Positions 23,942-35,598 of a stretch of DNA of 64,000 bases are shown in pieces. Position 1 is the first letter of the stretch, and each line of letters begins with the position of its first letter. The DNA lies in NCBI GenBank assembly GCA_001414485.1, contig LLEY01000169.1, forward strand, positions 62,001 to 126,000, read 5' to 3'. The position numbers were made by a program, and so were the translations under genes. The DNA is from Calycina herbarum. Its lineage: Eukaryota > Ascomycota > Leotiomycetes > Helotiales > Pezizellaceae. The notes beneath the pieces were generated by a model. It saw only the letters and a program-made list of their open reading frames with translations. It searched no databases and was not told where the DNA came from.

Positions 23942-24602
23942 TTCATGAAGATATAAAGGTCCAGAAAGACTTTGAAATGCCACTCGCCAAATAAGACCGG
24001 GTGTCGGGACCTGCACTGGGTTGTTGACATGAGGGTTGATACTTTCAGTGGCCACGGTGGTCTCGGTGTTTTCGTGCGGTTATTTTCGATTTGAAGATTG
24101 AAGAATGTCGAGAAAAGCTTCAAGATCTTATACTTAGATTCTTGTGTGTACCACCTGTACCATATCGTAAAGTTGTCTTGATGTGCACCTATTTACATCT
24201 AAAACTCGAGTTTTTTCATGAATTTCTTCACGAAATAAACAACGATAGTTCGTTCTTTATTCATTCCCAGGTAACAAAAACACATATTGCCTATCGGGAA
24301 AGTTTCTGTATAGTTCCAAGGACCCAAAATGTTCATAGGGCCTTGACTGGTGAAATTCCTGCTGACATGCTGCTGTGGTTTCTACTACAATAAGCCACAG
24401 CACAGCATCTCACCTATTCCATTGGTCACAACCCCTGCTCACCCATTTCACCCATTTCACCGACCGACCTCACCTACCTAACGACAGCCTCGTTTTCCAT
24501 CAACTGAATCTGTTTCGACATGACTTCATCCTTTTCTTCTCATTGTCGCTCACATCTCTTCCGACCGCCATCAAACTTTCTTCATCGACTCACCGTTGAG
24601 AA
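23942..24602. other. Divergent intergenic region, possibly with a missing 5' exon
   Basis: Lies between two divergent genes. Bases 23,942-24,070 are probably coding for the minus-strand gene (open and protein-like). No other feature is recognised. Confidence 0.4.
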
Positions 24603-27600
24603 ATGAAAGCCGGCGGCAAGCAGCGACATGTTGCGACGGAATCGGATCAGGTTTCCAACTTACACAATACCCAAGATTCTGCAGATTCTGGGTACCAGAG
24701 TGGTGGTCCCACTGAACTCAGCCATGATCTAATTGATCCTCTGTTTTCGGATAGGGCAGCCCACGATTTCGACATCAACATTTTCGCCTCACCGCCAACA
24801 CAATATCCAGCTGGTGTATTTCTTCGACCAGAAAATTCGTTTGGTGCCCCTGAATTGTTTAGCTCTGACTTGGGGGCTTTCCACCATGCAGTAAGACTCA
24901 AAAATCTGTATATGAGTGAAATGATCTAATTGAAATCGTAGCATAACCCGACGTTCTACCCATTTTTCGATTCTGTGGATCTTGATCTAGACCCTTTACC
25001 CCAAGAAAACAAGTCAACAACAACAAAGCCAGCTCATCAGTCCGAAGGCGAATTGGGTGGTGCACCTAGCTTGAACTTAATCGACGGCAGCAGTCTCTCT
25101 CAAGCAGAAGCATCCCCAGGACTAGTAGCTGCTATCAAAACGTGGGCCGAACACCTTTCAAGAACAACGCAAATCTCCGGAGAAAAAATTAAACTATTTG
25201 CTGAGTCCATTTCCATTGAGCCCACCACTGTCCAGGAAATACTCCATGCTCAACTTGGGCACGAAGGCGTCCACTCCCAAAACGGAGATTTGAAAAAATC
25301 TTTCCAGTCAAAAGATATCGACCAAAGTGCTTTGGAAGATGCGGCAAAATGGCTTTCGGAGCAGCCAATCAAGTGTCCTTCATCGGGAGCTAGTATACAA
25401 CCTCTCAGTTCCTCTCGGCCATTTCAATGCGATGCATGCAAACGGACATTTTCGAGTGATCGAAAAGCACTGTGCAAAGCGCACGAATACGGCAGATATC
25501 CCTGGGAAGGCTGGGTCTGCGATGTCAAAACCGTCGTGGACGTCGATGGAACCATGCAATGTTCTTTTTGCGGAATCTCGAACCCTCATATGAATCACTT
25601 TTCTGACGCGCACCCTCAAAAGATGAAAGCACCCTGCTTCCAAACTAAAATGCGAAAAGGCAAAGTATTCCACTCAAAGGAACTCTTTACCAGCCACCTC
25701 ACGAAAGTCCATCGCGGAATACCTATTTCGCATCACCAGCATTATCTTTCACGAAACCGCTTCCAGATAACACCCAAATTTGAGAAGAGATGCAATCACT
25801 GCGATTACACTTTCACAAATTCACAAGACCGTATTGATCATCTGAGCACCCACTTGACGAACAACACAATGAGTTTCAATCCCATGATCAATTCGAAAAG
25901 TGGTGATAAGATATATCAATTGAAAAACGATGTTCACAGCCACAATTATGTCGAAGGTCCTCCAAGGCAAGCGTACGGGGGTCACTATTCGCAGCCGACA
26001 AGCATGGAGATAGTGAGCGAGACACGCCAAATTGCAAATAAAAGACCAGCTTCCAGAGATAGCCAAACCTTTTCAAGTGGTCCTGACGGAAACTGCCCCC
26101 TCCAAGAACAGCAAACGCGTACTGGAGGTAGACATACCTTACCACTCTCCAACTCAAACAAGCGGCAGAAGGTCCTTACTTCTCCTGTAGCGAGTAGTAA
26201 CAAGCCAGACGAGGGCACCATTGAGGCACTCAAACGCCACTGTTCAGCATGGGCTTTGGAACCAACACGCAAACTCACCAAATCCATTAAGGAGAGAATA
26301 TCTAATCTGTCTGTGTCGTCAATATTCAAAATGACCCTCCAAGAGAGTACCCACCAAAATCCTACTGGGAATACTCTTGAATTAGTCAAGCCTACCACAA
26401 ATCTTCCGTCGATTTCCAGTTCCTTGGAGACCGATGAAATGACTGGTCAGATTTTAGAAGGAGAGGCACGGCGCACGACTTTGAAGGATCGCATCTTCGA
26501 GGCCCGAATATGCACGAATGATAATAGGTTCTATATCCCTAACGGCGCTATTGAACACATTATCAACTCAGTCTTCATTGCAGAAGAACTGCAGAATTCT
26601 TGCTTCCGAAATTGCCTTCAAGACCAATGCAGAAACTTGGCATATACGATAAACCAGAGGCACAAAAAACTTTTCGGTATTCTATCAATCATTGGAAAGG
26701 AGAGCGCAATTTTTCAATTCCTTGCAGAAGGACTTTGCGATGACGATCTTCCCATGGACTGCCCAAACCAAGGGGTGATAGGAACGAGCAAGAAGGCCTT
26801 GCTGGAATCTTCAACCACCAACAAAATACTTCTTGCATCCGCGAATTGGAGTAGATGGGATTTGGATGAGTTTCGTCGCTTGCAGTGGAGTTTTCTCTCT
26901 CCCGTTTTTGGCAATGATGCGCCACACTACGAATTCAACCGTAACGTTGTTCTTCCGTTCCTTCCACTTGGAGACGTGGATGCGACCATTGCTCAAGGAG
27001 GCTTCAGCACCGTATGCAGAGTCAAAATACACCCACAACACCACGTATGGCAGTCGATCTTGGCAGAAGATGATTCGAAAAATGAGAATCTCTTTGCTGT
27101 TAAAAAATTACATTCCCCTGATGAAAATCAATTTCGAAATGAGTTGAACAATCTCAAAAGACTCAATGAGTTCAATCACGCACATATTATCAAGCTTCAT
27201 GCTACTTATCGTCAACATAACTCTTATCATCTACTCTTCCCACTCGCAAAGAGTGACCTTGGTTCCTATTGGCAAAATAACCCGGAGCCGGGGTACAATT
27301 CCCAGACTGCGAGGTGGATGCTGGAGCAATGCAAAGGCATTTCAGCAGCCCTCAAAATAATCCATGGCCATAGAAACAATTCTTCTCAGGAGCAACAAAA
27401 CTGGCGCCATGGCGACCTAAAGCCAGACAATATCTTAGTTTTCGTAGACAACTTTCAGCAAAAGGCAAGGGGTACTCTTAAACTCGCAGATTTAGGTCTC
27501 TGCCATATAGAAAGTCGCTCGGCGATCGGCGCAAGACAAGTGGGATTTAGTCCAACCTATGCACCACCCGAAATTACTCTCGCAACTCGCAGCTCGGGGG

Positions 27601-28082
27601 CATCCGATATCTGGAGTCTTGGCTGCGTTTTTCTAGAATTCATTACCTGGCTTCTTAAAGGTTGGAATTCGGTTGCTTCATTCTCTGATGTACGCGCTTT
27701 GAAGGATGGCGTTACCGGAATAGTGGATGATTACTTCTTCACCATTTTGCCGCATAGAATTCCCCTGGAAGCAACAGTACGGATAGGAGTAACACAGTGG
27801 ATTGAAAGCTTGAACAAAGGTGCCCGACATTCGAAACTAGTTGGAGAATTTCTTTGTCTAATCCAGAGAAACATGCTAGTGGTGGATCCTCAACTGCGTA
27901 TATCCGCGAGAGGGTTAGAAGTCGCAATCCGAGCCATTATATCAAAAATGGAAACCACTCCCGGTTTTCTGGAAGGTCCCAATACCAATGACCTTGACAT
28001 GAATGACACCACTGGGAGGAAAAATAAAGAGCACTTGCCTGAAACAACTCGGTCCGCCCCCGACGACGACGAAGAACAATAG
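24603..28082 (+). CDS. C2H2-type zinc-finger and protein-kinase fusion protein
   Basis: Two exons, 24603-24890 and 24942-28082 (intron GTAAGA..CGTAG); 1,142 aa. N-terminus acidic and Ser-rich. A zinc-finger region follows at about 255-405: CDACKRTF, CSFCGISNPHMNHFSDAH, a finger-like PCFQ..FTSHLTKVH, then CNHCDYTF..DHLSTH. A disordered Pro/Ser/Gln-rich middle (about 410-560) and a helical region precede a kinase domain at about 775-1090. Kinase motifs: glycine loop AQGGFSTV, FAVKKL with the ATP-binding Lys, catalytic loop WRHGDLKPDNIL (HGD instead of HRD, catalytic Asp and Asn kept), LADLGL in place of DFG, TYAPPE and SDIWSLGCVFLEF. All catalytic residues are present, so it should be active, probably Ser/Thr. 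The tail is acidic. Function is unknown. A decayed relative lies 0.8 kb downstream. Confidence 0.92.
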
Positions 28083-28849
28083 CGGTGATTCCTGGACAAG
28101 ATCATCCCAAAAGAGATTGGCCTTTGGCATCTCCCAAGCTACGTAAAGCAAGAAAGAGAGGGAAAGGGGAACTGGAAATCTTCCAATGGAAGTAATAAGG
28201 ATTTTGGAGTATCAATGGAAGTAGGTTGGTTTTCCACCCTTTGCCCAAATAAAACCCCCTGCATTTGCGAGAAAGAAACTGACTATACTACATGCTAGGT
28301 GCATAAATTTGAAACGAGACTGGGTGATCGAGATGCTTTGCTGAGAGACCAGACGAGGTTTCTACGAACAGACGAAAGGAACCGAAGGAAGACAAATAAG
28401 TTGCGTTGAGAAAATATCTAGAGAAGAGAAAACGGCTTGATTTATTTATATACTATGTATTTAACGAATCTCATTACCCTTTCTCTCTTTTATAATAGTA
28501 AAATTCCCTCTTCGTTCTTCCATAGTAACCGAGAGCCGGAAAATCTCTCTGTTGACATCGTCGCCTCTCATTTTCCGCGAGTAACTTCATCTAAAGTTAG
28601 TCCTTACCGGCACCACAAGATTCTACTCAAGAGTCCTAATAACATATTTTGTTACTGACTAACAGTACTCAGGCTTCAGTGCCACGATTCGGCCACCTTG
28701 AAAAGTGAAAAGCTCCCCTCTACGAGGGAAAAGAATAATCAAGTTGATTTCCGGAAAGGAATCCATGAGAGACGTCTTACATTATTTTGCCAATTGAATA
28801 TTTTCTATTTTTAGAACTTCTTCGGACAATAACTCTTTGTCCTAAGAGC
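28083..28849. other. Intergenic
   Basis: 3' side of the kinase gene; no gene supported. The kinase-like remnant begins near 28,850. Confidence 0.45.
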
Positions 28850-29340
28850 TCGCTGTTCGGGCCGCCACGGAGACTTGGACCAAAGAATATCTTTGTCTTC
28901 GGGGCCCAACCATTGAGTGGATTTTGCGACTTTCAAGACTTCGATACACCAGAAGTTTTATCGGGAGCGCCGTCGTTCAGTAACCCAAAGTATGCACCAC
29001 CACCCAAAATAGCTCTCCATACTCACATCTCAAAGGCATTCGTTATCTGGAGATTGGCCTACTTCTTTCGCGCTGTTAGAGGGATGGAATTTGGTCGATT
29101 TAGCCTCTACGCTGCGTTTACTTGACGTTTTGGAAATGCGAAATGAAGGTTTCTTTACCCCTCCACGAAAGGTTAATGGCCAAAAAAAAAAACAGGAACC
29201 GCGCGGATACGATTTGCCGAACATTTTGAACCCGAGGTATGATAGGTGGGATGCTGATTCTGGTCTTGACAAACAGGGAAATCTCTCCGGTATATTTTGG
29301 CAAGAGCAGAATAATCCTTATCTACTCCTCTAGAGACCAA
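28850..29340 (+). pseudogene. Decayed protein-kinase fragment
   Basis: Kinase subdomains VI-IX can be read across several frames in the right order. RHGDL (28,863-28,875) is followed after a one-base shift by PKNIFVFG, then DFDTPEVLSG, NPKYAPPPKIALHTHISKAF and VIWRLAYFF, which line up with HGDLKPDNILVF, TYAPPEITL and SDIWSLGCVF of the intact kinase at 24,603. After another shift, WNLVDLASTLRLLD parallels LLKGWNSVASFSDVRAL of the intact gene. The N-lobe is missing. Residue identity is modest, so this is a remnant of a related kinase gene, not a recent copy of its neighbour. Confidence 0.6.
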
Positions 29341-30001
29341 TGCTCCCACCAAAGACTACGAGGCTGTTGTGTGAATCGAGAAGAGATTATGTGCATCTAC
29401 TCATACTTACTGATGAACCTTCTCTCGCTTGAAATAAAACACTTGATGAATTTCTCATCGGGGAATTTTCTAAGAAATAGATTAGATAACTGACTGGAGG
29501 AGAAACTAGGTGCTGATGTGCCATCGTTCTGGACTCAATTGAGTAAAGTTCTAGAAAACACAAACAAAGGAGAAGTTTTGAGGAGAGATAAGTGGACTGC
29601 TTTCCAGGGTAATTGTTGCCAGAACAAGAACAATTGCACAAGGAGTTTCTCCTTCATACAGAACTCTAGATCATCCGAAAAAGTTACCTTCTAAAGACAT
29701 TTTGAACGCAACAGATTCTAGACAAAACTTCCATATAACAACCAGCCAGAGTTGATTCATAAAAAGATAGTTTCAGACGTCATCGGTAGCTAAATATAGC
29801 TTTCGAAATCGACACAGCTCTTTTGAGTCTTCTCCTCACCTGATCGGAGGACGGTCAACAGTTTTACGCACGTAAAAATATCGAATTTACACCACCCTTT
29901 CCCACCCTTTCCTCCACTTGATCGGAGGGTGATCAACAGTTTTTGCTGAATTTCTGGTGTTCCTGCATCTGTTGTGCTAATCACGATTCACGTGTTACAG
30001 C
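29341..30001. other. Intergenic with an open, ATG-less stretch
   Basis: Bases 29,494-29,694 form a 66-codon open frame without ATG (SFWTQLSKVLENTNK near its start) that looks coding-like and may belong to the same decayed locus as 28,850-29,340. A near-repeat tgatcggagg(a/g)(c/t)ggtcaacag occurs at 29,841 and 29,919. Confidence 0.35.
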
Positions 30002-30692
30002 ATGGCCCCAACCTTGAAGCGGAAGGTACCAACACAATCGAACCAACAGATCGAGAGTGATAACCCATCCTAGCATTTTGCATCTGCATCGCCGTGCTTC
30101 AGCGGCGAAGGTTTACCAACAGAGAACAACGATATGCAGGAACAACTCGCAGATGCATTTGAATACGAAAAGAAATGGCGCAGGGCAGAACAGCAAACGA
30201 ATTGTGCAACTGTATGCAGAGAGTCCAGCACAATACGAGGATGACTCTCTTTCTCAGTATTTCACCCGATTCCCCGAAGGCCTTTCCCAGAAGAGAAAAA
30301 AAAGTAACGTTTCACAGCTCAAGAAACAGCAAAACTCTGGTTCCGGCTGAGAAAACAGGTCAAAATACCCGGTACCCACGAAAAGAGACAGAAAACCCCC
30401 TGCAAACCACCAAGGTGCGACTCATCTTGAAGGAAAGCTCGATGCGTATGAACGTCCAACATCTGATGATTCCAACGAAGCTGCCCGTACTTCAGTCAGA
30501 TCCGTACTTGATCATCCGAACCATCATTCGGGAACCTTAGTACGGCAGGCAACCGACCAGCCACAAAAAAGGAAGCCCAAAAGGGCCCATCTGGTTCGGG
30601 ATATGTTTATTGATTCGCCCCTTTTTTTGCCAGCCAGTTCATCCTCCCGACTTTTGTCCTGCCGTGCAACGCTACACCATGATGCCACGACA
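30002..30692 (+). pseudogene. Decayed gene of unknown function
   Basis: A protein-like frame opens at ATG 30002 (MAPTLKRKVPTQSNQQIESD). It meets TAG at about 30,071 but stays in frame with similar composition (GEGLPTENNDMQEQLADAFE). It then shifts frame once near 30,190-30,215 into RIVQLYAESPAQYEDDSLSQ, meets TGA at 30,348-30,350 and continues in frame through ATHLEGKLDAYERPTSDDSN and QKRKPKRAHLVRDMF to a stop near 30,690. Charged, helical and low in hydrophobics. Both stops could come from C-to-T changes (CAG and CGA). No family recognised. Unseen introns could explain the frame shift but not both in-frame stops. Confidence 0.5.
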
Positions 30693-31200
30693 TGACCACG
30701 CTCCTTGCATACCTAAAATTGTTGTCATGATGTTTCCATTTCGGCCCCCCTCGGCGCAGGTTGGGGTCGCTTAAGATATTTCGTACCTATCAGATTTTGC
30801 TTACTCTGCCGTAAAAAATGTCCGAAAATATCGGTAGCCTATCAGACGTTGTTTTTGATTGACCCTGGTCGAGTGATGGCTTCAATTTCCACAGCAGCAG
30901 TAGTGTGTCTACCATTGCAGGGTGAAGTGGGCGCGGTGATTGGCTGCTCGACTTTGTTATTGATCATTCACCAGGGGGCCATTGTGAAAATCACAAAGAA
31001 GATTGTCATTAATAGACGCCCAGTAATTTCCCCACAAGGTACGAAGGGTATATGGAGTCCGTCTCCTGCCCCTTGCACTTCCTCCCCCCTCTTACCAACT
31101 CACCTTCAATTTCGAGTCGCGCTACCAACCCTTTCGTCTCTTCAACTCTCCGTCATTCTTTTACAACAGTCACTCGTTTTCAAATACAACATCAACCACC
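30693..31200. other. Intergenic, promoter of the wall-protein gene
   Basis: Upstream region of the gene at 31,201. CT-rich tract (31,050-31,160) just before the start codon, as in many highly expressed fungal genes. The open frame 30,849-31,253 is judged untranslated. Confidence 0.5.
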
Positions 31201-32606
31201 ATGCGTATCGCCATCGTTTTCGGAGCTTTGGCTCTCGCCGTCAGCGCCAATAAATATCCTGACTGCGTAAGTGATAGACTTCAACTTTTGAGACAGCAAA
31301 ACACTGACTTCGCCTTCAGGAACCCGACAACTGCTATAGAGCACTCATTGGAGCCGGAGTCAAGGATGAGTCTCCAAAGTTCTGCTTCGACCTTTTGAAG
31401 GGAACCACCACCGGCGCGTCTGCTGTTCCAACCCAATACAGCAATTGTGGCAATGTCAATGCATTGAGTTCAGCTTGCTCTTGCATCACTTATACCGCGA
31501 CGCACACTTCATCCGCAAGTACCAAGCCAACTTCAGCTCCTTCGACAACTCCTCCAACTACTGCCCCAAGTGTCACCCCATCATCCACTCCATCGTTGAC
31601 CCCGTCAAGTACTTCCGTTTCGACCAAGGCCTCTGAAACCACCAGCTCGTCAAGCAAAGTATCATCGAGTTCCTCGGTTTCTTCAAAGACATCAGAATCG
31701 ACGACGGCGTCTAGCAAGGCTAGCAGCTCGTCTTTGGCCAGTTCTTCTTCGGGAGTCAGTTCGTCGTCCGGAGTCAGCTCTTCTAGCGAAATCTTGACGA
31801 CCTCCACCGTGACAACAACCCAAGTCTACACAATCTCAAGCTGTGCCCCGACAGTTACAAACTGCCCATACATCACAAAACCTGTCGTGATGAGCACTGT
31901 CCAAACTTATACGACCGTCTGCCCCGTTACTCCATCACCAACTCCAAGTACCGCAGCTTCCAGCCAAAAATTGACCACGAGCGTTGTAACCACAACAAAA
32001 GTCTACACAATTTCATCATGCGCTCCAACCGTAGCGAATTGTCCATATACCACAAAACCAGTCGTCAGCAGCACAGTTTCTGTCTACACGACAATTTGTC
32101 CCGTCTCATCTCCACCCCCTCAATTAACGACCTCGACGATTTCCGCAACAAAAATAATCACGATTTCTTCCTGCACTCCCAGCGTGACAAATTGTCCCTA
32201 CACAACAAAGCCAATAATCACGACTTCAGTCAGCGTTTATACCTTAGTCGGTCCAATCTCAACACCCCTCCAAACACCCGTAACCTCAACATCAACAATT
32301 TACAGCACAAGCTCCTACACCATCACCTCGTGCCCCCCATCCGTCTCGAAATGTCCCATTGGGTCTGTCGGAACTACGACATATCCGTTTACGACCACAA
32401 TTGTGATATCAACTCCAATTGCGACCCAAGTCAATACCATTCCACTTGGAACTGGAGCAATTACTACTTATCTGACACCTGTTGGAACCGGAGCAGCATC
32501 ACCATCCAAGACAACCTCCCTTCCTCTTCAGGTCTCTGCTGCTGCGGGACGGAAGGCGGTTGAGAAGATGGTTGCTGCTGCGGGTATTGCTGCTTTCTTC
32601 TTGTGA
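31201..32606 (+). CDS. Ser/Thr-rich GPI-type cell-wall protein with six-Cys N-terminal module
   Basis: Two exons, 31201-31266 and 31320-32606 (GTAAGT..TTCAG); 450 aa. Signal peptide MRIAIVFGALALAVSA. Residues about 21-85 form a cysteine module with spacing C-x4-C-x16-C-x20-C-x9-C-x-C (DNCYRAL, KFCFDLL, SSACSC), matching the tail of the fungalysin at 9,370. A Ser/Thr mucin-like stretch (about 90-200) follows, then three good repeats of about 50 residues with TISSCAPTVTNCPY(I/T)TKP and VYTT(I/V)CPV, and a degenerate fourth. The C-terminus ends in a hydrophobic tail (VAAAGIAAFFL) after a small-residue stretch, as in GPI-anchored wall proteins. Likely exported, heavily O-glycosylated and cell-wall bound. 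Specific function unknown. Confidence 0.88.
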
Positions 32607-33368
32607 GAGGGATTTGATGGGGTGAGAAGGAAGGAAAAACGAGAGGGGAAGTATTGAGTATAATGGAACCCAATCATAATGTAATATAGATTTTCTTTCA
32701 TGGGGGTGAAATTGAAAGTGATGGGAGGAAACATAACCAAGCAATGAAATGAAATGCAATTGAAGCCAATGCAGCTTTCGTTGTACCCCAAGTGAAGTCT
32801 TGTGGTGCGTATAATTCAAGTCCGATATCCCTCAATTCAATCGAGGACGTCGAAGTTGGAGTTAAGAGTGTGAGGTGAGGTTTCTTGCTCGCCCATGTGG
32901 AAATTTACGAGAAGCGAGGGACGGCAAGGAGTAGCTGGTGGGGGCTGTTTCTGACAGGAACAATAAATCCAATTTCTATCTCTCATTGGTTTCAAGAAAA
33001 GAAACTTTCAAAGTGACTTCTCATTTCCCCCAAAGCTAGAATATGATAAGAAGGGGTTGACCGTTCGCTTGCCAAAATTATGGCGTTGTCTTGCTTTTTT
33101 CGCCCACTGCCGATAAGGTGAGATCAAGTTTCAGCCACTATCAATGTAGGGGTTGAGTGAGACATTCATGGGAAAAAACGAAAAGGGGAAACGAAAGGAG
33201 TGTTCAGAACAATATTTTTGATTTATCGCTATTAATTGGTACGCCTCAATCTACCTTCCCGCAATCCCAATCTGGGCGCTGTTTTTAGACACGTATCGCT
33301 CCTTCGGCTGCAATACCAACTTTCAAACTTTTCCACTTTCTCAACTTCTCCAAAAACAGACCATTCGC
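32607..33368. other. Intergenic, convergent genes
   Basis: 3' regions of two convergent genes. No gene supported; short frames at 32,464-32,819 (-) and 33,236-33,421 (+) are not protein-like. Confidence 0.5.
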
Positions 33369-34581
33369 TCAATTGCGATAAACCTTGTCTCGCAAAGCTT
33401 TCAACTGTATCGGCACCATAATGTCATCCCCATAATGTTCTATGAAATCAGCCTTGCTGACAGTCTTGTGAATCGAGCTGTAGCCATTTTGTTTGTTTCC
33501 CAAAGCTTCGCATTTGCTCCTTTCCTTGGCGTTCCACCAGGATGGCAACAACCCGTCCGTACTTTCAGCTAGATCCAAGAAAGTTCTGAAGTCTTTTTCT
33601 GCGTCCTCTTTTACTTTGGGGTTTATAACAACACGATGGAGCCGGGCAGAGGCGATGATTTGATTGTCCTCCTCGTGGATGTCCTCCTCGATTTCCTCGT
33701 CTCTTCGTCGCATTTCTTCCTCGATGCGTTGAATGTCCTGGCTGCGTCGAATGTTCTCCTTGATAAGTTGATTGTCTTTCTCTTCGATGAGTTGAATGCC
33801 GTCCTTTTTAATGTCATCCTTTTTGATGAATTGCATGTCGCACTTTTTGATGAGGAGAACCTTATCCTTTTTTACTCTGGGGCTCAAAACAACACGATGG
33901 AACCGGAACGAATCGAGACGGAGCCGGAACGAATCGATGAGTTGAATGAGGACGTCCTTCCTAGATATGTTGTGGAGCAGATCGTCTCTATCTACATGTT
34001 TCAACATTTTATTCAAAAGAAGATTGTGGGGTATTGGTCGATCGGCTTGAGGGCCGTCGTTCGGTTCGGTATTGGCTTTGGCCCGGGTCGAGTTGGGATA
34101 AAGGTGTTTGTAGGATTCCCAGTCTTCCTCCTGGCATTTGCGAGAGCAATATCCGATTCCGCATTCGGTGCATCTTTGGAGGGCAAGCTTGAAGGGATGT
34201 TCGGGTTTCTCGCAGTACGCACAGGATTGAAAAGAGAATGGTGGCAAGCGTTTTCCGAGCTTAGCAAACTTGTTGGGATTCGGGCGACACTCCATGGTGT
34301 GTATTGTCAATGGTTCCCCCGGGAGGTCTGGATACTGGAGATGAGGCGTCAGTAACCAGAAGAAGACTCTATTGTCCAATGGTTGAGCTGGTTCAGACAC
34401 GTACCTGATCTGGGCTGTTTCTACTTCTTCGGTGCTTTAGACAAAAGTCGGAAGAAGCAAACTTGTATATTTCTTCGATTGGGTACCCTGTTCTAAATGG
34501 TACATGGAGACCTGAACAGTGAGGTTTCTTTTTTTCGATTAGGACGTTCGTTCGCTTTTTGGATCCTTCCATGGGAGCCAT
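33369..34581 (-). CDS. MYND-finger-like protein with charged insertion
   Basis: Two exons, 34581-34405 and 34334-33369 (intron GTACGT..TCCAG, 34335-34404); 380 aa. MYND-type zinc finger at residues 97-138: Cys97, 100, 114, 117, 122 and 126 are present (SCAYC, QRCTECGIGYCSRKC), but the last two ligands, normally His and Cys, are Tyr134 and Tyr138. The C-terminal region resembles fungal MYND-family proteins (FRTFLDLAESTDGLLPSWW, FIEHYGDDIMVPIQLKALRD). Between, FRFHRVVLSPRVKKDK and ARLHRVVINPKVKED flank a Lys/Glu/Asp/Arg-rich repeat of about 80 residues (units like IKKDxIQL, IEEKDNQL) that may form a coiled coil. The repeat looks like an internal duplication plus expansion. The function of the family is not established; the finger may be non-functional. 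Confidence 0.75.
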
Positions 34582-35598
34582 TCTTGCGGGTGTGGTGGTT
34601 ACTCGGAGGTGGTTGTTTGACTGTGTCCTAAGGTTTAATTGGCAATGTCGTTGATATATACGAGCAAGATATTGATGCGTTGGGTGGAAATTATGGATAT
34701 TGTGATGATGTTGAAGGTGGGTTGGAGCCTGAAGTTCTGCCAGGTATTTACAGCTCAGAGAGGGGACTATGGTTTGCTCCTTCCTTTCCAAAGTTCGAGG
34801 GACACACACGTGACCAAGAACCGAAACCTCGTGACTTGACCCTTTTCCAACCTTTTGTATCCACGGACGGCCATTCCTTTTGAATAGATTCAGTAATTCC
34901 AGGAGAATGGTTTTCGTTTTCCTAGCTGTGTCGTACAGATTTCAGCAAAGTGAGTGACGCACAGCAACGACCAGCGTCTCCTCACATATAGACCGTGGAG
35001 GGCTCAGGTTGTTTATACCTTTAGTCCCACAAGAGCCAAAATCCAACATCTTTTCCAGAATTGATAACTTAAGGTCCCGTAAACTTTCTATTCCTTCGGT
35101 GTATGCCCACCAGCAGTTTGCTATTCGTTACATTCCTCTAAATCCCCAAGACTTCCCATATTCTCTTTCGCTAGATGGGTCGCCCTGTCGAGGAAAGCTT
35201 CTCCTTGCCGCTGAACTCAAGCCTGGCTTTTTTTCATTGTGATTCTGATTTCCCTGACCATCTTTCATTTGATCGCAATTACAAAGTGGCGCTTCTACTA
35301 CTGCGAAAGTGTTAGGCTTACTACAAAGACCCAAAAAATACTTAAACAATGCTCAAAGAGTTGAATGGAATACACAATGTCCACAAGGGGTCAATCAAAT
35401 AAAGAGTTCTTGTCTTGAATTAACACTTCTATTTTGTCAAAGAACCCCCGATAATATGAAAGCGAAATTATCCGAACAGTAGAATAATTTCTTGCATATC
35501 ATTAGACTAAATATCCTCAAGTGCCTAAATACATTTTTTGACACAGCCACAGCATAAACTGAATTCTAGTTAAAGTAAACCAAAATCTAGCCTAAAAT
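34582..35598. other. Intergenic
   Basis: Divergent region between the MYND and RING genes. Open frames at 34,639-34,883 and 35,009-35,349 show no family features. Composition becomes AT-rich after about 35,350. Confidence 0.45.

Noticed and set aside
30849..31253. 134-codon plus frame before the wall-protein gene
   Set aside because: Overlaps the signal-peptide exon in another frame and includes the CT-rich leader; judged promoter and 5' untranslated sequence.
33636..34355. 239-codon plus frame opposite the MYND gene
   Set aside because: Antisense shadow of a charged repeat (Lys/Glu codons read as Leu/Phe/Val on the other strand).
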